Assembly: GCF_000735435.1 (NCBI RefSeq)
Contig: NZ_JMPP01000022.1
Location: 89,122 to 153,121, forward strand
Reading direction: 5' to 3'
Length of the DNA: 64,000 nt
Source of the DNA: Klebsiella planticola ATCC 33531
GTDB taxonomy: Bacteria; Pseudomonadota; Gammaproteobacteria; Enterobacterales; Enterobacteriaceae
In this document: positions 31,469-44,599 of the stretch, piece by piece
How positions within the stretch are numbered: the first letter of the stretch is position 1
Layout of the letters: every line of letters begins with the position of its first letter
Notes under the pieces: model-generated
What the model saw: the letters and a program-made list of their open reading frames with translations, nothing else
What the model was told of the DNA's origin: nothing
Database searches by the model: none
Position numbers and translations under genes: made by a program

Positions 31469-33451
31469 ATGAACCACTTTATTATCAGCGATAGTCGCAA
31501 ATGTATCGGCTGTAAAGCCTGCGAAGTGGCCTGCGTGATGGCACACAACGACGAGCAGCACGTCCTGACCCCACAGCGCTTCTTACCGCGCATTACCGTG
31601 ATGAAGCACGAGCAAAAACGTAACGCAATAACATGTCGCCATTGTGAAAGCGCCCCCTGCGCCCGCAGCTGCCCGAATGATGCCATTCGTCAGATAAACG
31701 ACAGCGTGCAGGTTGACGAGGAGAAGTGCATCGGCTGTAAATCCTGCATGGTGGCCTGTCCGTTTGGCGTCATGGAGATCGTGCTGTTACCGGCGGCGGC
31801 GGGGAAAGTGAAAGCCACCGCACATAAATGCGATCTGTGCAGCGGCCGTGAAGGCGGACCTTCCTGCGTGCAAAACTGCCCGGCGCAGGCGCTGCAGCTG
31901 GCGACGGAAGCGACTCTTTCCGCGATGGCCAAACAGCGACGCCTGCGTACGGCGCGGATGGATGCGCGGCCGTGGCATGCGCAACCAGGCGATATGGCAT
32001 TACCGAGCGCTGGCGCAAAAGTCAGCCAGATGGCGGCAACGCCTCTGCGTAGCGAGGCCGATAAACGGGCCGCGGCGATCCGCAAGAAGGATTTTGCCGA
32101 GATCGTTCTGCCCTTTAACGCCGGGCAGGCGCAGCAGGCCTCGGAGCGCTGCCTGCAGTGCGGCGAACACAGTATCTGTGAATGGACCTGCCCGCTACAT
32201 AACCATATACCCCAGTGGATTGAACGGCTGCAAGCGGGGGATATCGACGCCGCCGTGGCGCTGTCCCATCAAACCAACTGCCTGCCGGAGATAACCGGCC
32301 GCGTTTGCCCGCAGGATCGCCTGTGTGAAGGGGCCTGTACGCTGCGCGATGAACATGGCGCGGTGACGATTGGCAACATCGAGCGCTATATCTCCGATCG
32401 GGCGCTGGCACAGGGTTGGCGACCGGATCTCTCCAGGGTTGTCGACAGCGGGAAAAAAGTGGCCATTATCGGCGCCGGGCCGGCGGGACTGGCCTGTGCT
32501 GACCGGCTGATCCGCAACGGCGTGCAGCCGGTGGTCTTTGACCGTCATCCGGAAATTGGCGGGTTGCTGACTTTTGGCATTCCGGCCTTCAAGCTGGAAA
32601 AGTCACTGCTGGCCCGGCGACGAGAGATTTTTACTGAGATGGGTATCCGCTTTGAACTGGAGTGTGAAGTGGGCAAGGACGTGGCGTTAACCACCTTGCT
32701 GGCAGAGTACGATGCGCTATTTATTGGCGCCGGAACCTATCGTTCCATGAAAGCGGGACTGCCGAATGAAGATGCCCCGGGGGTCTATGATGCGCTGCCG
32801 TTCCTGATTGCCAATACTAAGCAAGTCATGGGGTTGAGTGAGCAACCCGAAGAGCCTTACGTCAATACCCACGGGCTGAATGTCGTGGTGCTGGGGGGCG
32901 GCGACACGGCGATGGACTGCGTGCGCACCGCGCTGCGTCACGGGGCGAAAAAGGTGACCTGCGCCTATCGTCGCGATGAGGCCAATATGCCGGGGTCGAA
33001 AAAAGAGGTGAAAAACGCTCGTGAAGAAGGGGCGGCGTTCGAATTTAACGTTCAGCCGGTGACGCTGGAACTGGATAGCGACGGCCGGGTTAACGGCGTA
33101 CGTTTTCTGCGCACACAGCTGGGCGAACCGGATAAGCAGGGGCGTCGCAGCCCATCGCCGCTGCCGGGCAGCGAGTTCGTGATGCCGGCCGATGCGGTGA
33201 TTATGGCCTTTGGTTTTCATCCCCACGGGATGCCGTGGCTGGAGTCCGTCGGCGTACAGCTCGATGACCGGGGGCGGATTAAGGCCAGTGTCGAGAGCCG
33301 CTACCGCTATCAGACCACGCACGACAAAATTTTTGCCGGCGGAGATGCCGTCCGCGGCGCCGATCTGGTGGTGACGGCGATGGCCGAAGGCCGCCATGCG
33401 GCGCAGGGGATCATGGATTATCTCGGCGTAAAATCGGCCCTGCTTCACTAA
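31469..33451 (+). CDS. aegA: AegA, iron-sulfur FAD/NAD(P)-linked oxidoreductase
   Basis: 660 residues (E. coli AegA 659). Residues 1-150 are a ferredoxin-type part with several Cys clusters for 4Fe-4S centres (CIGCKACEVACVMAH, CRHCESAPCARSCP, CIGCKSCMVACPFG). The remainder resembles the small subunit of glutamate synthase: Cys-rich CLQCGEHSICEWTCPLHNHIP, FAD loop VAIIGAGPAGLACADRL, NADPH loop VVVLGGGDTAMDCVRTALR and a C-terminal GGDAVRGADLVVTAM. In E. coli it has been tied to anaerobic growth and urate metabolism. It heads aegA-nudK-ypfG. Confidence 0.92.
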   Translation: MNHFIISDSRKCIGCKACEVACVMAHNDEQHVLTPQRFLPRITVMKHEQKRNAITCRHCESAPCARSCPNDAIRQINDSVQVDEEKCIGCKSCMVACPFGVMEIVLLPAAAGKVKATAHKCDLCSGREGGPSCVQNCPAQALQLATEATLSAMAKQRRLRTARMDARPWHAQPGDMALPSAGAKVSQMAATPLRSEADKRAAAIRKKDFAEIVLPFNAGQAQQASERCLQCGEHSICEWTCPLHNHIPQWIERLQAGDIDAAVALSHQTNCLPEITGRVCPQDRLCEGACTLRDEHGAVTIGNIERYISDRALAQGWRPDLSRVVDSGKKVAIIGAGPAGLACADRLIRNGVQPVVFDRHPEIGGLLTFGIPAFKLEKSLLARRREIFTEMGIRFELECEVGKDVALTTLLAEYDALFIGAGTYRSMKAGLPNEDAPGVYDALPFLIANTKQVMGLSEQPEEPYVNTHGLNVVVLGGGDTAMDCVRTALRHGAKKVTCAYRRDEANMPGSKKEVKNAREEGAAFEFNVQPVTLELDSDGRVNGVRFLRTQLGEPDKQGRRSPSPLPGSEFVMPADAVIMAFGFHPHGMPWLESVGVQLDDRGRIKASVESRYRYQTTHDKIFAGGDAVRGADLVVTAMAEGRHAAQGIMDYLGVKSALLH

Positions 33452-33465
33452 CGACAAACCCGACT

Positions 33466-33502
33466 CCGCAGCGTAGTATGACAGCGTCATTCCACGCTGC
33501 GG
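33466..33502 (+). promoter_or_regulatory. Stem-loop over the nudK ribosome site
   Basis: CCGCAGCGT (33466-33474) pairs with ACGCTGCGG (33494-33502), and inside them ATGAC-AGC-GTCAT pairs again. The two helices are separated by a 3x3 internal loop. The 3' arm ends six bases before the nudK ATG and contains the only G-rich ribosome-site candidate (GCGGGG). There is no T run. Confidence 0.6.
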
Positions 33503-33508
33503 GGCCGT

Positions 33509-34105
33509 ATGTCACTCAACATCAACGTTATCAAAGATAAACTCCTCTCTGAAAACTACTTTATTTTGCGCAATATGACCTACGAGCTGACGCGTAGCGA
33601 CGGCAGCGTGGTCCGTCATAAGCGCGAGGTTTACGATCGCGGCAACGGCGCCACGGTGCTGCTGTATAACCGTCGCAAGCAAACCGTCGTGTTGGTCCGT
33701 CAGTTTCGTGTCGCCACCTGGGTCAACGGTAACGAGGACGGAATGCTGATCGAAACCTGCGCCGGGCTGTTGGATAACGACGAGCCTGAAGCCTGCATCC
33801 GCAAAGAGGCCATCGAAGAGACCGGATACGAAGTCGGCGATGCGCATAAGCTGTTCGAGCTGTATATGTCTCCCGGCGGGGTGACCGAAATTGTCCACTT
33901 CTTCATCGCCGAGTACAGCGATGCGCAGCGCAAAACGCGCGGCGGCGGCGTTGAAGATGAAGATATCGAGGTACTGGAGCTGCCTTTTCGCCAGGCATTG
34001 CAGATGGTCGCCGACGGCGCGATACGCGATGGCAAGGCGGTGATTCTGCTGCAATACCTGCAAACATCGGGACTGATGGCGGGGTTATCTGATAAATCTG
34101 ATTGA
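33509..34105 (+). CDS. nudK: NudK, GDP-mannose hydrolase (Nudix)
   Basis: 198 residues (E. coli 191). It cleaves GDP-mannose to GMP and mannose 1-phosphate. The Nudix helix is in [20 protein letters not shown] followed by TGYEVG, with the EE pair that binds magnesium; the leading [16 protein letters not shown] and [15 protein letters not shown] are typical of the GDP-sugar branch. The start lies 57 bases after aegA behind a strong hairpin, and the stop overlaps the start of ypfG. Confidence 0.92.
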   Translation: MSLNINVIKDKLLSENYFILRNMTYELTRSDGSVVRHKREVYDRGNGATVLLYNRRKQTVVLVRQFRVATWVNGNEDGMLIETCAGLLDNDEPEACIRKEAIEETGYEVGDAHKLFELYMSPGGVTEIVHFFIAEYSDAQRKTRGGGVEDEDIEVLELPFRQALQMVADGAIRDGKAVILLQYLQTSGLMAGLSDKSD

Positions 34106-35238
34106 GTAACGTGCCGCCGCTGGTGAAGATGGCTGCTGTTTTGAGCGTTCTTCTCTGGGGTTGTGCCGCGCATGCTTTATCGGGTTCTTTTTTTCTGCTT
34201 TTCGGTTTACTACCGGCGTCGTGGGCGTGGGCGGCGCCGGTACAACAGCTATTCGGCGACTGGCTGGTCACCTGCAATAATCAGAATTTCTGCGTCGCTC
34301 GCAACGTCGGTCTGCATCACGGACTGGTTATGACTCTCAGCCGCAGCGCCGGCGCCGTTACGGATGCCAGCCTGCGCATTGAGCTGGGCGGTATCGGTAA
34401 CCCGGTGGCCGCCCTGGCGCCGATCGCTCCTCGTCTTTTGCTTGACGGTAAACCGCTGGCGTTGACCGATAAACACTGGCTGGTTGCGGATAAGCTGATC
34501 AAAACCGGAGATAGCGTGACGATCGATGCTTTTCTCCAGCAGGTGCAGGAAGGACAGGCGATAACCCTGGTTAACGGACTGCAAAGCATTTCTCTGCAAG
34601 GGCTGAAAGCCGCGCTGCTGTTTATCGATAGCCATCAAAAGCGTGTCGGCAGTGAAACCGCGTGGGTGGGGAAGGGGGAAGAACCGCCGCTTAGCGTGCC
34701 TCCGGCACCTGCGCTGCGGGCAGTTGGCAAAGTTGACTTCTCGCAATCACCGCTCAGTCGGGAGGAGCTCAATGATCTGATGGATTACGGCAACGAGCGG
34801 ATGAACAATAGCGCCTGTTCGCTGGACCCTTTCCGCCGTGAGATTCGGGTTACCGCGTTGACGGATGAGAAGGTGTTACTGATGGTCAGCTGTGAAGCCG
34901 GAGCGTACAACACCATCTGGCTGGCCTGGCTGGTGTCGCGCCAGCAGCCGTATGTGGCCCGCCAGGTCCGTTTGACGCTGCCCTTCCAGCCGCCGGGCAA
35001 TGCGGCGCGTGATATTGAACTGATTAATGCCAGTATTGATGAGCGACGTCACGAGCTGGTGACTCTGGATAAAGGGCGCGGCCCCGGCGATTGCGGGGTT
35101 CAGACCCGCTGGCGCTATGATGGCCAGCGGTTTAGCCTGGTTCGCTATGCGCAGCAGCCGCAGTGTGATAACTGGCAGGGGCCAGATGCCTGGCCCACGC
35201 TATGGGTTACCCGTTACATATTTCATCCGCGAGACTGA
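34102..35238 (+). CDS. ypfG: YpfG-like DUF1176 protein, exported
   Basis: Up to 378 residues. The position (nudK-ypfG-tktB) identifies it as the E. coli YpfG counterpart, a protein of unknown function; [21 protein letters not shown] resembles the DUF1176 opening. Two hydrophobic runs lie in the first 47 residues and end in [10 protein letters not shown], a likely signal-peptidase site, so it is probably periplasmic. Several Cys pairs could form disulfides. The start is uncertain: the TTG at 34102 overlaps the nudK TGA (TTGA), a GTG is at 34111 and the first ATG at 34129. The 3' end overlaps tktB by 32 bases. Confidence 0.72.
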   Translation: MSNVPPLVKMAAVLSVLLWGCAAHALSGSFFLLFGLLPASWAWAAPVQQLFGDWLVTCNNQNFCVARNVGLHHGLVMTLSRSAGAVTDASLRIELGGIGNPVAALAPIAPRLLLDGKPLALTDKHWLVADKLIKTGDSVTIDAFLQQVQEGQAITLVNGLQSISLQGLKAALLFIDSHQKRVGSETAWVGKGEEPPLSVPPAPALRAVGKVDFSQSPLSREELNDLMDYGNERMNNSACSLDPFRREIRVTALTDEKVLLMVSCEAGAYNTIWLAWLVSRQQPYVARQVRLTLPFQPPGNAARDIELINASIDERRHELVTLDKGRGPGDCGVQTRWRYDGQRFSLVRYAQQPQCDNWQGPDAWPTLWVTRYIFHPRD

Positions 35239-37201
35239 CAATATGCTCGACGGTAAAGCCAAAGAACGGGAACAGCTTCTCCGCCGGCGCTGATTCACCG
35301 TAGCTTCTCATTCCCACGATGGCGCCCTTCAGCCCGACATATTTATACCAGTAGTCGGCGATACCGGCCTCAACCGCAATTCTGGCGCTGACGTTAGCCG
35401 GAAGAACCGACTCCCGATATGCCTCATCTTGCGCATCGAAAACATCGGTTGAGGGCAGGGAGACTACCCGCACGTTAACCCCTTTGGCGAGCAGTTTTTC
35501 CGCCGCCAGCACGGTTATCTCTACTTCGGAACCGGTGGCTATCAGGATTAAATCCGGTTTTCCCCCCGCATCTTTCAGCACGTAGCCGCCGCGGGCAATA
35601 TCCTGTACCTGTTGCGGCGTCCGCGCCATTTGCGCCAGGTTTTGCCGCGACAGAATCAGCGCAGTGGGGCCGGTTTGCCGTTCAATCGCCGCCTGCCACG
35701 CCACCGCCGTTTCGACCTGATCGCAGGGGCGCCAGGTGCTGAAGTTCGGCGTCAATCGCAGACTGGCCAGCTGTTCGACCGCCTGATGAGTGGGACCATC
35801 TTCCCCTAACCCAATCGAGTCATGGGTATAGACCATAATCTGTCTGGCCTTCATCAGCGCTGCCATTCGCGCCGCGTTACGCGCATATTCGACAAACATC
35901 AGGAAGGTGGACGTATAAGGGATAAAGCCGCCGTGAAGGGCTATGCCGTTGCCGATCGCCGTCATGCCGAACTCGCGCACGCCATAATGAATATAGTTGC
36001 CCGCCACGTCCTCTTTGATCGATGTTGACCCGGACCAGATGGTGAGGTTGCTCGGCGCCAGATCCGCCGACCCGCCCAGCAGCTCCGGCAGAAGCGGTCC
36101 ATAGGCGTTCAGGGCATTTTGCGACGCTTTACGGCTGGCAATTTTCGCCGGCTCGGCCTGCAGTTGCGCGATATAGTCGTGCGCCGCATCGCCCCAGCTC
36201 TCCGGCAGCGCGCCGTCCATTCTGCGTTTTAGCTCCGCCGCCAGTTGTGGATACTGCTGCTGATACGCGGCGAACCGCTGATTCCACGTCTGTTCTGCCT
36301 GCTCGCCGCGCGGCCGGGCATCCCATTGCTGATAAATCTCTTTGGGGATCTCAAACGGCGGATGTTTCCAGCCCAGCTTCTCGCGGGCTAACGCCACCTC
36401 TTTTTCCCCCAGCGCAGCGCCATGGGACTCTTCCGAACCGGCTTTATTCGGTGAGCCATAGCCAATCACGGTGCGGCAGATGATCAGCGAAGGTTTATCC
36501 GTGACGCTTTGCGCCTCGAGAATTGCCTGTTTCACTGCCTGCGGGTCGTGACCGTCAATATCGCCAATCACGTGCCAGTGATAGGCCCGAAAGCGCGCGG
36601 CGGTATCGTCGGTAAACCAGCCGTCGGTTTTACCATCGATTGAGATGCCGTTATGGTCGTAGAAGCCGATCAGCTTGCCAAGACCCAGCGTCCCCGCCAG
36701 CGAGCTGGCTTCGTGGGAAATCCCCTCCATCAGACAGCCATCGCCCATAAACACCCAGGTATAGTGATCGACAATGTCATGGCCGGGACGGTTAAACTGC
36801 GCCGCCAGCGTGCGCTCGGCAATCGCCATGCCGACGGCGTTGGCCAGCCCCTGGCCAAGCGGGCCGGTGGTGGTCTCGACGCCGGGGGTATAGCCGTGTT
36901 CCGGGTGGCCGGGGGTTTTGGAATGGAGCTGGCGAAAGTTTTTCAGTTCGGACAGCGGCAGATCGTAGCCGGTCAGATGCAACAGGCTATACAGCAGCAT
37001 GGACGCATGACCGTTTGAGAGCACAAAGCGGTCACGGTCATACCAGTGCGGATTCCCCGGATTGTGTTTAAGGAAATCATTCCACAGGACTTCGGCGATA
37101 TCCGCCATCCCCATCGGGGCGCCGGGGTGGCCGGAGTTGGCTTTCTGTACAGCGTCCATGCTCAGGGCGCGAATGGCGTTGGCAAGTTCTCTTCGGGACA
37201 T
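35207..37201 (-). CDS. tktB: Transketolase 2
   Basis: 664 residues (E. coli TktB 667). A thiamine-diphosphate enzyme of the pentose phosphate pathway that moves two-carbon units between sugar phosphates. The cofactor motif is [13 protein letters not shown] with the trailing FYDHNG; substrate-binding His residues occur in [14 protein letters not shown] and [17 protein letters not shown]. Start ATG at 37199-37201 (AGGAGTCC in front). E. coli has talA (transaldolase) directly upstream in the same operon; here maeB is the divergent neighbour. The isozyme assignment rests on position and length. Confidence 0.93.
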   Translation of the reverse strand: MSRRELANAIRALSMDAVQKANSGHPGAPMGMADIAEVLWNDFLKHNPGNPHWYDRDRFVLSNGHASMLLYSLLHLTGYDLPLSELKNFRQLHSKTPGHPEHGYTPGVETTTGPLGQGLANAVGMAIAERTLAAQFNRPGHDIVDHYTWVFMGDGCLMEGISHEASSLAGTLGLGKLIGFYDHNGISIDGKTDGWFTDDTAARFRAYHWHVIGDIDGHDPQAVKQAILEAQSVTDKPSLIICRTVIGYGSPNKAGSEESHGAALGEKEVALAREKLGWKHPPFEIPKEIYQQWDARPRGEQAEQTWNQRFAAYQQQYPQLAAELKRRMDGALPESWGDAAHDYIAQLQAEPAKIASRKASQNALNAYGPLLPELLGGSADLAPSNLTIWSGSTSIKEDVAGNYIHYGVREFGMTAIGNGIALHGGFIPYTSTFLMFVEYARNAARMAALMKARQIMVYTHDSIGLGEDGPTHQAVEQLASLRLTPNFSTWRPCDQVETAVAWQAAIERQTGPTALILSRQNLAQMARTPQQVQDIARGGYVLKDAGGKPDLILIATGSEVEITVLAAEKLLAKGVNVRVVSLPSTDVFDAQDEAYRESVLPANVSARIAVEAGIADYWYKYVGLKGAIVGMRSYGESAPAEKLFPFFGFTVEHIVSLADEICNG

Positions 37202-37488
37202 AATGGACTCCTGAAACAAGATGTTGCATGAGTTTTTGTTGATTGTCTGTCGAGGCGTTTATGGGGTGGATAACTAAAAAGCATAGCAGACGGGACTATC
37301 ATTGCTTTCGAAATCAGGTTACATAAATGTTATAAATCGATAACAAATATACCATTGCGATGGCGAGAGTTTGGCGGCGTTCAAAGTTTGAAAAGCCGTC
37401 AGGCGAGATACTATGCGCCACCTGGGGTGGGCACCAGGATAGTCATTACGCACACCCCCTACGACCGATACGTGAAAGGAACAATAAA

Positions 37489-39768
37489 ATGGATGAGCAG
37501 TTGAAACAAAGTGCCCTCGATTTCCATGAGTTTCCCGTTCCCGGGAAAATTCAGGTTGTCCCAACCAAGCCTCTGGCCACACAGCGCGATCTGGCGCTGG
37601 CCTACTCGCCAGGCGTGGCGGCACCTTGTCTGGAAATCGAGAAAGATCCGCTGGCTGCCTACAAATATACCGCCCGCGGCAACCTGGTGGCCGTTGTTTC
37701 CAACGGCACCGCGGTGCTGGGACTGGGGAATATTGGTGCGCTAGCCGGTAAGCCGGTGATGGAAGGCAAGGGCGTTTTGTTTAAAAAATTCGCCGGTATT
37801 GATGTGTTCGATATCGAAGTCGATGAGCTGAACCCGGATAAATTTATCGATGTCGTGGCGGCGCTGGAGCCCACCTTCGGCGGCATCAACCTCGAAGACA
37901 TCAAAGCGCCAGAGTGTTTCTACATCGAGCAAAAGCTGCGCGAGCGCATGAACATTCCTGTGTTCCATGACGATCAGCACGGTACGGCCATTATCAGCAC
38001 CGCGGCGATTATTAACGGCCTGCGGGTGGTTGAGAAGAATCTTTCCGACGTTCGGATGGTAGTATCCGGCGCGGGCGCGGCGGCGATTGCCTGCATGAAT
38101 TTGCTGGTGGCGCTGGGTATGCAGAAACACAATATCGTGGTCTGCGACTCCAAAGGCGTCATCTATAAAGACCGTGAGCCTCACATGGCAGAGACCAAGG
38201 CGGCCTACGCGGTAGAAGATGACGGCAAACGCACGCTGGACGATGTGATTGACGGAGCGGATATTTTCCTCGGCTGTTCAGGCCCGAAAGTGCTGACCCC
38301 GGAGATGGTGAAAAAAATGGCCCGCGCGCCGCTGATCCTCGCCCTGGCTAACCCGGAACCGGAGATTCTGCCGCCGCTGGCGAAGCAGGTCCGCGAAGAT
38401 GCCATCATCTGCACCGGGCGCTCCGACTACCCGAACCAGGTCAACAACGTGCTGTGCTTTCCGTTCATCTTCCGCGGGGCGCTGGACGTTGGCGCCACGG
38501 CGATTAACGAAGAGATGAAGCTGGCTGCAGTCCACGCGATAGCGGAACTGGCACATGCCGAACAGAGCGAAGTGGTCGCCTCTGCCTACGGCGATCAGGA
38601 TCTGAGCTTTGGTCCGGAATATATCATTCCGAAACCGTTCGATCCGCGCCTGATCGTCAAGATCGCTCCGGCGGTCGCCAAAGCGGCAATGGACTCCGGT
38701 GTAGCCACGCGTCCGATTGCCGACTTCGACGCCTATATTGAGAAACTCAGCGAGTTTGTCTACAAAACTAACCTGTTCATGAAGCCGATTTTCTCCCAGG
38801 CGCGCAAAGAGCCCAGGCGCGTGGTGCTGGCGGAAGGCGAAGAGTCGCGCGTCCTGCACGCAACTCAGGAGCTGGTATCGCTGGGGCTGGCAAAACCGAT
38901 TCTGATCGGCCGTCCGAGCGTGATTGAAATGCGTATCCAGAAGCTGGGGCTGCAGATCAAAGCCGGCGTGGATTTTGAGATCGTCAATAACGAATCCGAT
39001 CCGCGCTTTAAAGAGTACTGGGGCGAGTATTACCAGATCATGAAACGCCGCGGCGTGACCCAGGAGCAGGCGCAGCGGGCGGTGATTGCCAATACGACGG
39101 TCATTGGCGCAATCATGGTGCATCGTGGCGAGGCGGATGCCATGATCTGCGGCACCATCGGCGACTACCATGAGCATTATGGGGTGGTTCAGCCGCTGTT
39201 CGGCTACCGGGACGGCGTCAGCACCGCGGGGGCCATGAATGCTCTGCTGCTGCCAAGCGGTAACACCTTTATCGCCGACACCTACGTCAATAACGATCCT
39301 ACGCCGGAGCAGCTGGCGGAAATCACCCTGATGGCGGCGGAAAGCGTCCGTCGTTTTGGTATTGAGCCGCGCGTGGCGCTGCTGTCGCACTCCAACTTCG
39401 GTTCCTCTGACTGTCCGTCAGCGAGCAAAATGCGCGAAGCGCTGGAGCGAGTGAAAGCGCTGGCGCCGGATCTGATGATCGATGGTGAAATGCACGGCGA
39501 TGCGGCGCTGGTGGAAAGTATTCGCCATGAGCGGATGCCGGACAGCCCGTTGAAAGGCTCGGCCAACATTCTGGTGATGCCGAATATGGAAGCCGCGCGC
39601 ATTAGCTATAACCTGCTGCGTGTCTCCAGTTCGGAAGGGGTGACCGTCGGACCGGTGCTAATGGGAGTGGCGAAGCCGGTACATATTCTGACGCCGATCG
39701 CTTCCGTGCGCCGCATTGTCAATATGGTTGCGCTGGCGGTGGTCGAGGCACAGACTCAGCCGCTGTGA
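37489..39768 (+). CDS. maeB: NADP-dependent malic enzyme with phosphotransacetylase-like tail
   Basis: 759 residues as in E. coli MaeB. It decarboxylates malate to pyruvate, forming NADPH. Residues 1-430 are the malic enzyme: [28 protein letters not shown] (metal ligands) and [16 protein letters not shown] (NADP loop). Residues 430-759 resemble phosphate acetyltransferase ([17 protein letters not shown]) and in E. coli serve allosteric control by acetyl-CoA rather than catalysis. The ATG at 37489 has GAAAGGAACAATAAA upstream; 129 open bases further upstream are leader. Confidence 0.96.
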   Translation: MDEQLKQSALDFHEFPVPGKIQVVPTKPLATQRDLALAYSPGVAAPCLEIEKDPLAAYKYTARGNLVAVVSNGTAVLGLGNIGALAGKPVMEGKGVLFKKFAGIDVFDIEVDELNPDKFIDVVAALEPTFGGINLEDIKAPECFYIEQKLRERMNIPVFHDDQHGTAIISTAAIINGLRVVEKNLSDVRMVVSGAGAAAIACMNLLVALGMQKHNIVVCDSKGVIYKDREPHMAETKAAYAVEDDGKRTLDDVIDGADIFLGCSGPKVLTPEMVKKMARAPLILALANPEPEILPPLAKQVREDAIICTGRSDYPNQVNNVLCFPFIFRGALDVGATAINEEMKLAAVHAIAELAHAEQSEVVASAYGDQDLSFGPEYIIPKPFDPRLIVKIAPAVAKAAMDSGVATRPIADFDAYIEKLSEFVYKTNLFMKPIFSQARKEPRRVVLAEGEESRVLHATQELVSLGLAKPILIGRPSVIEMRIQKLGLQIKAGVDFEIVNNESDPRFKEYWGEYYQIMKRRGVTQEQAQRAVIANTTVIGAIMVHRGEADAMICGTIGDYHEHYGVVQPLFGYRDGVSTAGAMNALLLPSGNTFIADTYVNNDPTPEQLAEITLMAAESVRRFGIEPRVALLSHSNFGSSDCPSASKMREALERVKALAPDLMIDGEMHGDAALVESIRHERMPDSPLKGSANILVMPNMEAARISYNLLRVSSSEGVTVGPVLMGVAKPVHILTPIASVRRIVNMVALAVVEAQTQPL

Positions 39769-39775
39769 GGGATTT

Positions 39776-39844
39776 GTCGGGTGGCGCTACGCTAACCCGA
39801 CCTACGGAATAACGTAGGCCGGGCCAGCGAAGGCGCCGCCCGGC
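39776..39844. repeat. BIME (paired REP) between maeB and hemF
   Basis: Two REP palindromes: GTCGGGT/ACCCGAC (39776-39801) and GCCGGGC/GCCCGGC (39818-39844), joined by CCTACG-GAATAA-CGTAGG. In E. coli the eut operon lies in this place; here only the BIME separates the two convergent genes. Confidence 0.85.
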
Positions 39845-39845
39845 A

Positions 39846-41617
<1,772 letters not shown>

Positions 41618-41827
41618 TCGGCCTGAATTGCAAACAAGTGGTACCTGGTGTTATATCGTATCGCGTTTTCCGTTACGACCATTCAAAACAAGAATTGTTT
41701 TACTTTTCATTTCAATACATGACAGTGCGTATTATGTCATTTTTTCCACTTCATTTCGCCTGATATTGGCTATCCGCTGAAATCGCGCCATAATCGCTGT
41801 TTTTAAGCCTGAAAAATGGGGAATACC

Positions 41828-42253
41828 ATGGAGATACGCGTTTTTCGCCAGCAAGATTTTGAAGAAGTGATTACGCTGTGGGAGCGCTGCGAGCTTCTGC
41901 GCCCGTGGAATGACCCGGAAATGGACATTGAGCGTAAAGTTAACCACGATGTCAGCCTGTTTCTGGTCGCGGAAGTGAATGGCGAGGTGGTTGGCACGGT
42001 GATGGGCGGCTATGACGGTCATCGCGGTTCCGCCTACTACCTTGGCGTGCATCCGGAATATCGCGGCCGCGGTATCGCCAATGCGCTGCTGAACCGGCTG
42101 GAAAAAAAGCTGATTGCTCGCGGCTGCCCGAAAATTAACATTATGGTTCGCGATGATAATGAGGTGGTGCAGGGGATGTATGAACGGCTTGGTTACGAAT
42201 ATGCCGATATCCTGAGTCTGGGTAAACGTTTGATTGAAGATGAAGAATACTGA
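41828..42253 (+). CDS. ypeA: YpeA, GNAT acetyltransferase
   Basis: 141 residues as in E. coli YpeA. A single GNAT fold: [17 protein letters not shown] at the start and the acetyl-CoA loop [20 protein letters not shown] in the middle. E. coli YpeA resembles RimI-type enzymes, but its substrate is unproven. I chose the ATG at 41828; an in-frame ATG-like start 12 bases earlier adds MGNT. The 3' end overlaps yfeZ by 14 bases. Confidence 0.9.
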   Translation: MEIRVFRQQDFEEVITLWERCELLRPWNDPEMDIERKVNHDVSLFLVAEVNGEVVGTVMGGYDGHRGSAYYLGVHPEYRGRGIANALLNRLEKKLIARGCPKINIMVRDDNEVVQGMYERLGYEYADILSLGKRLIEDEEY

Positions 42254-42689
42254 GTTTATCCCCTCTGATTTTGATGCTCATGGCCGGCTCAGGCTACCGT
42301 TTTTGTTCTGGTGCGTACTGCTGCTGCAGGCGCGGACCTGGGTGCTGTTCATTATGGCGGGGGCCTCCCGCCAGCAGGGCGATGTGTTACTGAACCTGTT
42401 CTATCCCGATCACGACAATTTCTGGCTAGGGTTACTGCCGGGCATCCCGGCAGTACTGGCGTTTATCGTAAGCGGGCAGCGGCAGCGTTTTCCCCGTCTC
42501 TGGCCGCTAATGCGCTGGCTGCTGGTGCTGTCCCAGACGCTGCTGCTGCTCTGGCAACCGCTGTTATGGCTGAGCGGCGAGTCACCTTCGATGCTGACTA
42601 TCGGCCTGCTGATCGCCGATCTCTATGCCTTCTGGTGGCTGTTAGCCAGCCGTCGACTCAAAGCCTGTTTTCAGGAAGATCGGGTTTAA
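42240..42689 (+). CDS. yfeZ: YfeZ, inner membrane protein
   Basis: 149 residues (E. coli 151). DUF2919-type membrane protein with about four hydrophobic segments: [54 protein letters not shown] and [16 protein letters not shown]. The function is unknown. It starts inside the end of ypeA (overlap 42240-42253), so translation is coupled; the ribosome site would be GATTGAAG within ypeA. Confidence 0.85.
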   Translation: MKNTEFIPSDFDAHGRLRLPFLFWCVLLLQARTWVLFIMAGASRQQGDVLLNLFYPDHDNFWLGLLPGIPAVLAFIVSGQRQRFPRLWPLMRWLLVLSQTLLLLWQPLLWLSGESPSMLTIGLLIADLYAFWWLLASRRLKACFQEDRV

Positions 42690-42690
42690 C

Positions 42691-42719
42691 GGCACTTTTT
42701 GCCGATCCTGCACTCCAAC
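42691..42719 (+). promoter_or_regulatory. Possible sigma-E promoter of yfeY
   Basis: GGCACTT at 42691-42697 (consensus GGAACTT) is followed after 16 bases by TCCAAC at 42714-42719. E. coli YfeY is called an RpoE-regulated lipoprotein, so a site here is expected. The -10 match is only fair. Confidence 0.45.
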
Positions 42720-42750
42720 AGGCGTCAAATAAACAAGAAAGGACCGAGTC

Positions 42751-43326
42751 ATGAAATCGCTACGTTTACTTCTCTGCGCTTTACCGCTGGCATTAACCGG
42801 CTGCTCCACCATGAGTGCGGTTAACTGGTCAGCGGCCTACCCATGGAACTGGTTTGGTTCCTCAATGGAAGTGACCGAGCAGGGCGTGGGTAAACTGACG
42901 GCCACAACGCCGCTGAATGAACAGGCCATCAGCGATGCGCTTGGCGGAAGCTATCGCCTGCGCAGCGGCATGAAAGCCGCCAACGGTAATATCGTGCGCT
43001 ACTTTGAGGCGCTGAAAGATGACAAAGTCGCGATGACCATTAACGGCGACGGCGGCACCATCAACCGTATTGAAGTGCGGGATAGCGAGATCAAAACGGA
43101 CCGCGGCGTTCAGGTCGGCACGCCATTTAGCGAGCTGTATAGCAAAGCCTTTGGTCATTGTCAGAAAGGGGCAAACGATAATGGCGCCGTGGTGGAGTGC
43201 CAGGCGGACGGCAGTCAGCATATCAGCTACGCCTTTACCGGCCACTGGAATGGTCCGGAAGAGCTGATGCCTTCCGACGACACGCTGAAAAACTGGAAGG
43301 TCAGCAAAATTATCTGGCGCGGCTAA
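42751..43326 (+). CDS. yfeY: YfeY, RpoE-regulated lipoprotein
   Basis: 191 residues as in E. coli YfeY. The signal peptide ends in a lipobox (LPLALTGC, Cys at residue 18), so the protein is lipid-anchored. The body has DUF1131: NWSAAYPWNWFGSSMEVTE, TINGDGGTINRIEVRD and a conserved Cys pair in FGHCQKG and VVECQADG. The function is unknown. It is followed after 94 bases by yfeX. Confidence 0.88.
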   Translation: MKSLRLLLCALPLALTGCSTMSAVNWSAAYPWNWFGSSMEVTEQGVGKLTATTPLNEQAISDALGGSYRLRSGMKAANGNIVRYFEALKDDKVAMTINGDGGTINRIEVRDSEIKTDRGVQVGTPFSELYSKAFGHCQKGANDNGAVVECQADGSQHISYAFTGHWNGPEELMPSDDTLKNWKVSKIIWRG

Positions 43327-43336
43327 TTTGATCTGA

Positions 43337-44320
<984 letters not shown>

Positions 44321-44333
44321 TCCCGGGTTGACC

Positions 44334-44362
44334 CTGCCCCTCTTCCCTTCGGAAGAGGGCAG
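44334..44362 (+). terminator. Hairpin after yfeX
   Basis: CTGCCC-C-TCTTCC (44334-44346, one bulged C) pairs with GGAAGAGGGCAG (44351-44362) over the loop CTTC. It lacks a T run but is the first strong structure after the yfeX stop. A weaker CTCCC/GGGAG pair follows near 44424-44443. Confidence 0.5.
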
Positions 44363-44499
44363 ATAACCTTCTCCCTGTCTGGCGACCTCATTCGGCTTAA
44401 CTCCTTGTTCTACCTTATCTTCTCTCCCACCCCATAGAGGGAGAAGCACGCCGAAAATCCGCCTTCGTACGGGTTTGTAAACGGCTTATTCTCTTTTCG

Positions 44500-44599
44500 A
44501 CTTCCAAATCGCCAAACGGTATATAAAACCGTTACTCCTTTCATACTCGTTATAAATATTATGGCTATAAGAAAGTCATCAAACTGATAAGGGTGCGCA
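44500..44599 (+). promoter_or_regulatory. cysP promoter region (CysB-dependent, inferred)
   Basis: The AT-rich 100 bases before cysP hold TATAAA (around 44551) and TATTAT as -10 candidates and a CTTTCATAC stretch upstream. In E. coli, CysB with O-acetylserine activates here. CysB sites are too degenerate to define by eye. Confidence 0.45.

Noticed and set aside
38278..39390. 370-codon open frame opposite maeB
   Set aside because: Antisense to maeB, no ribosome site, no recognisable domain.
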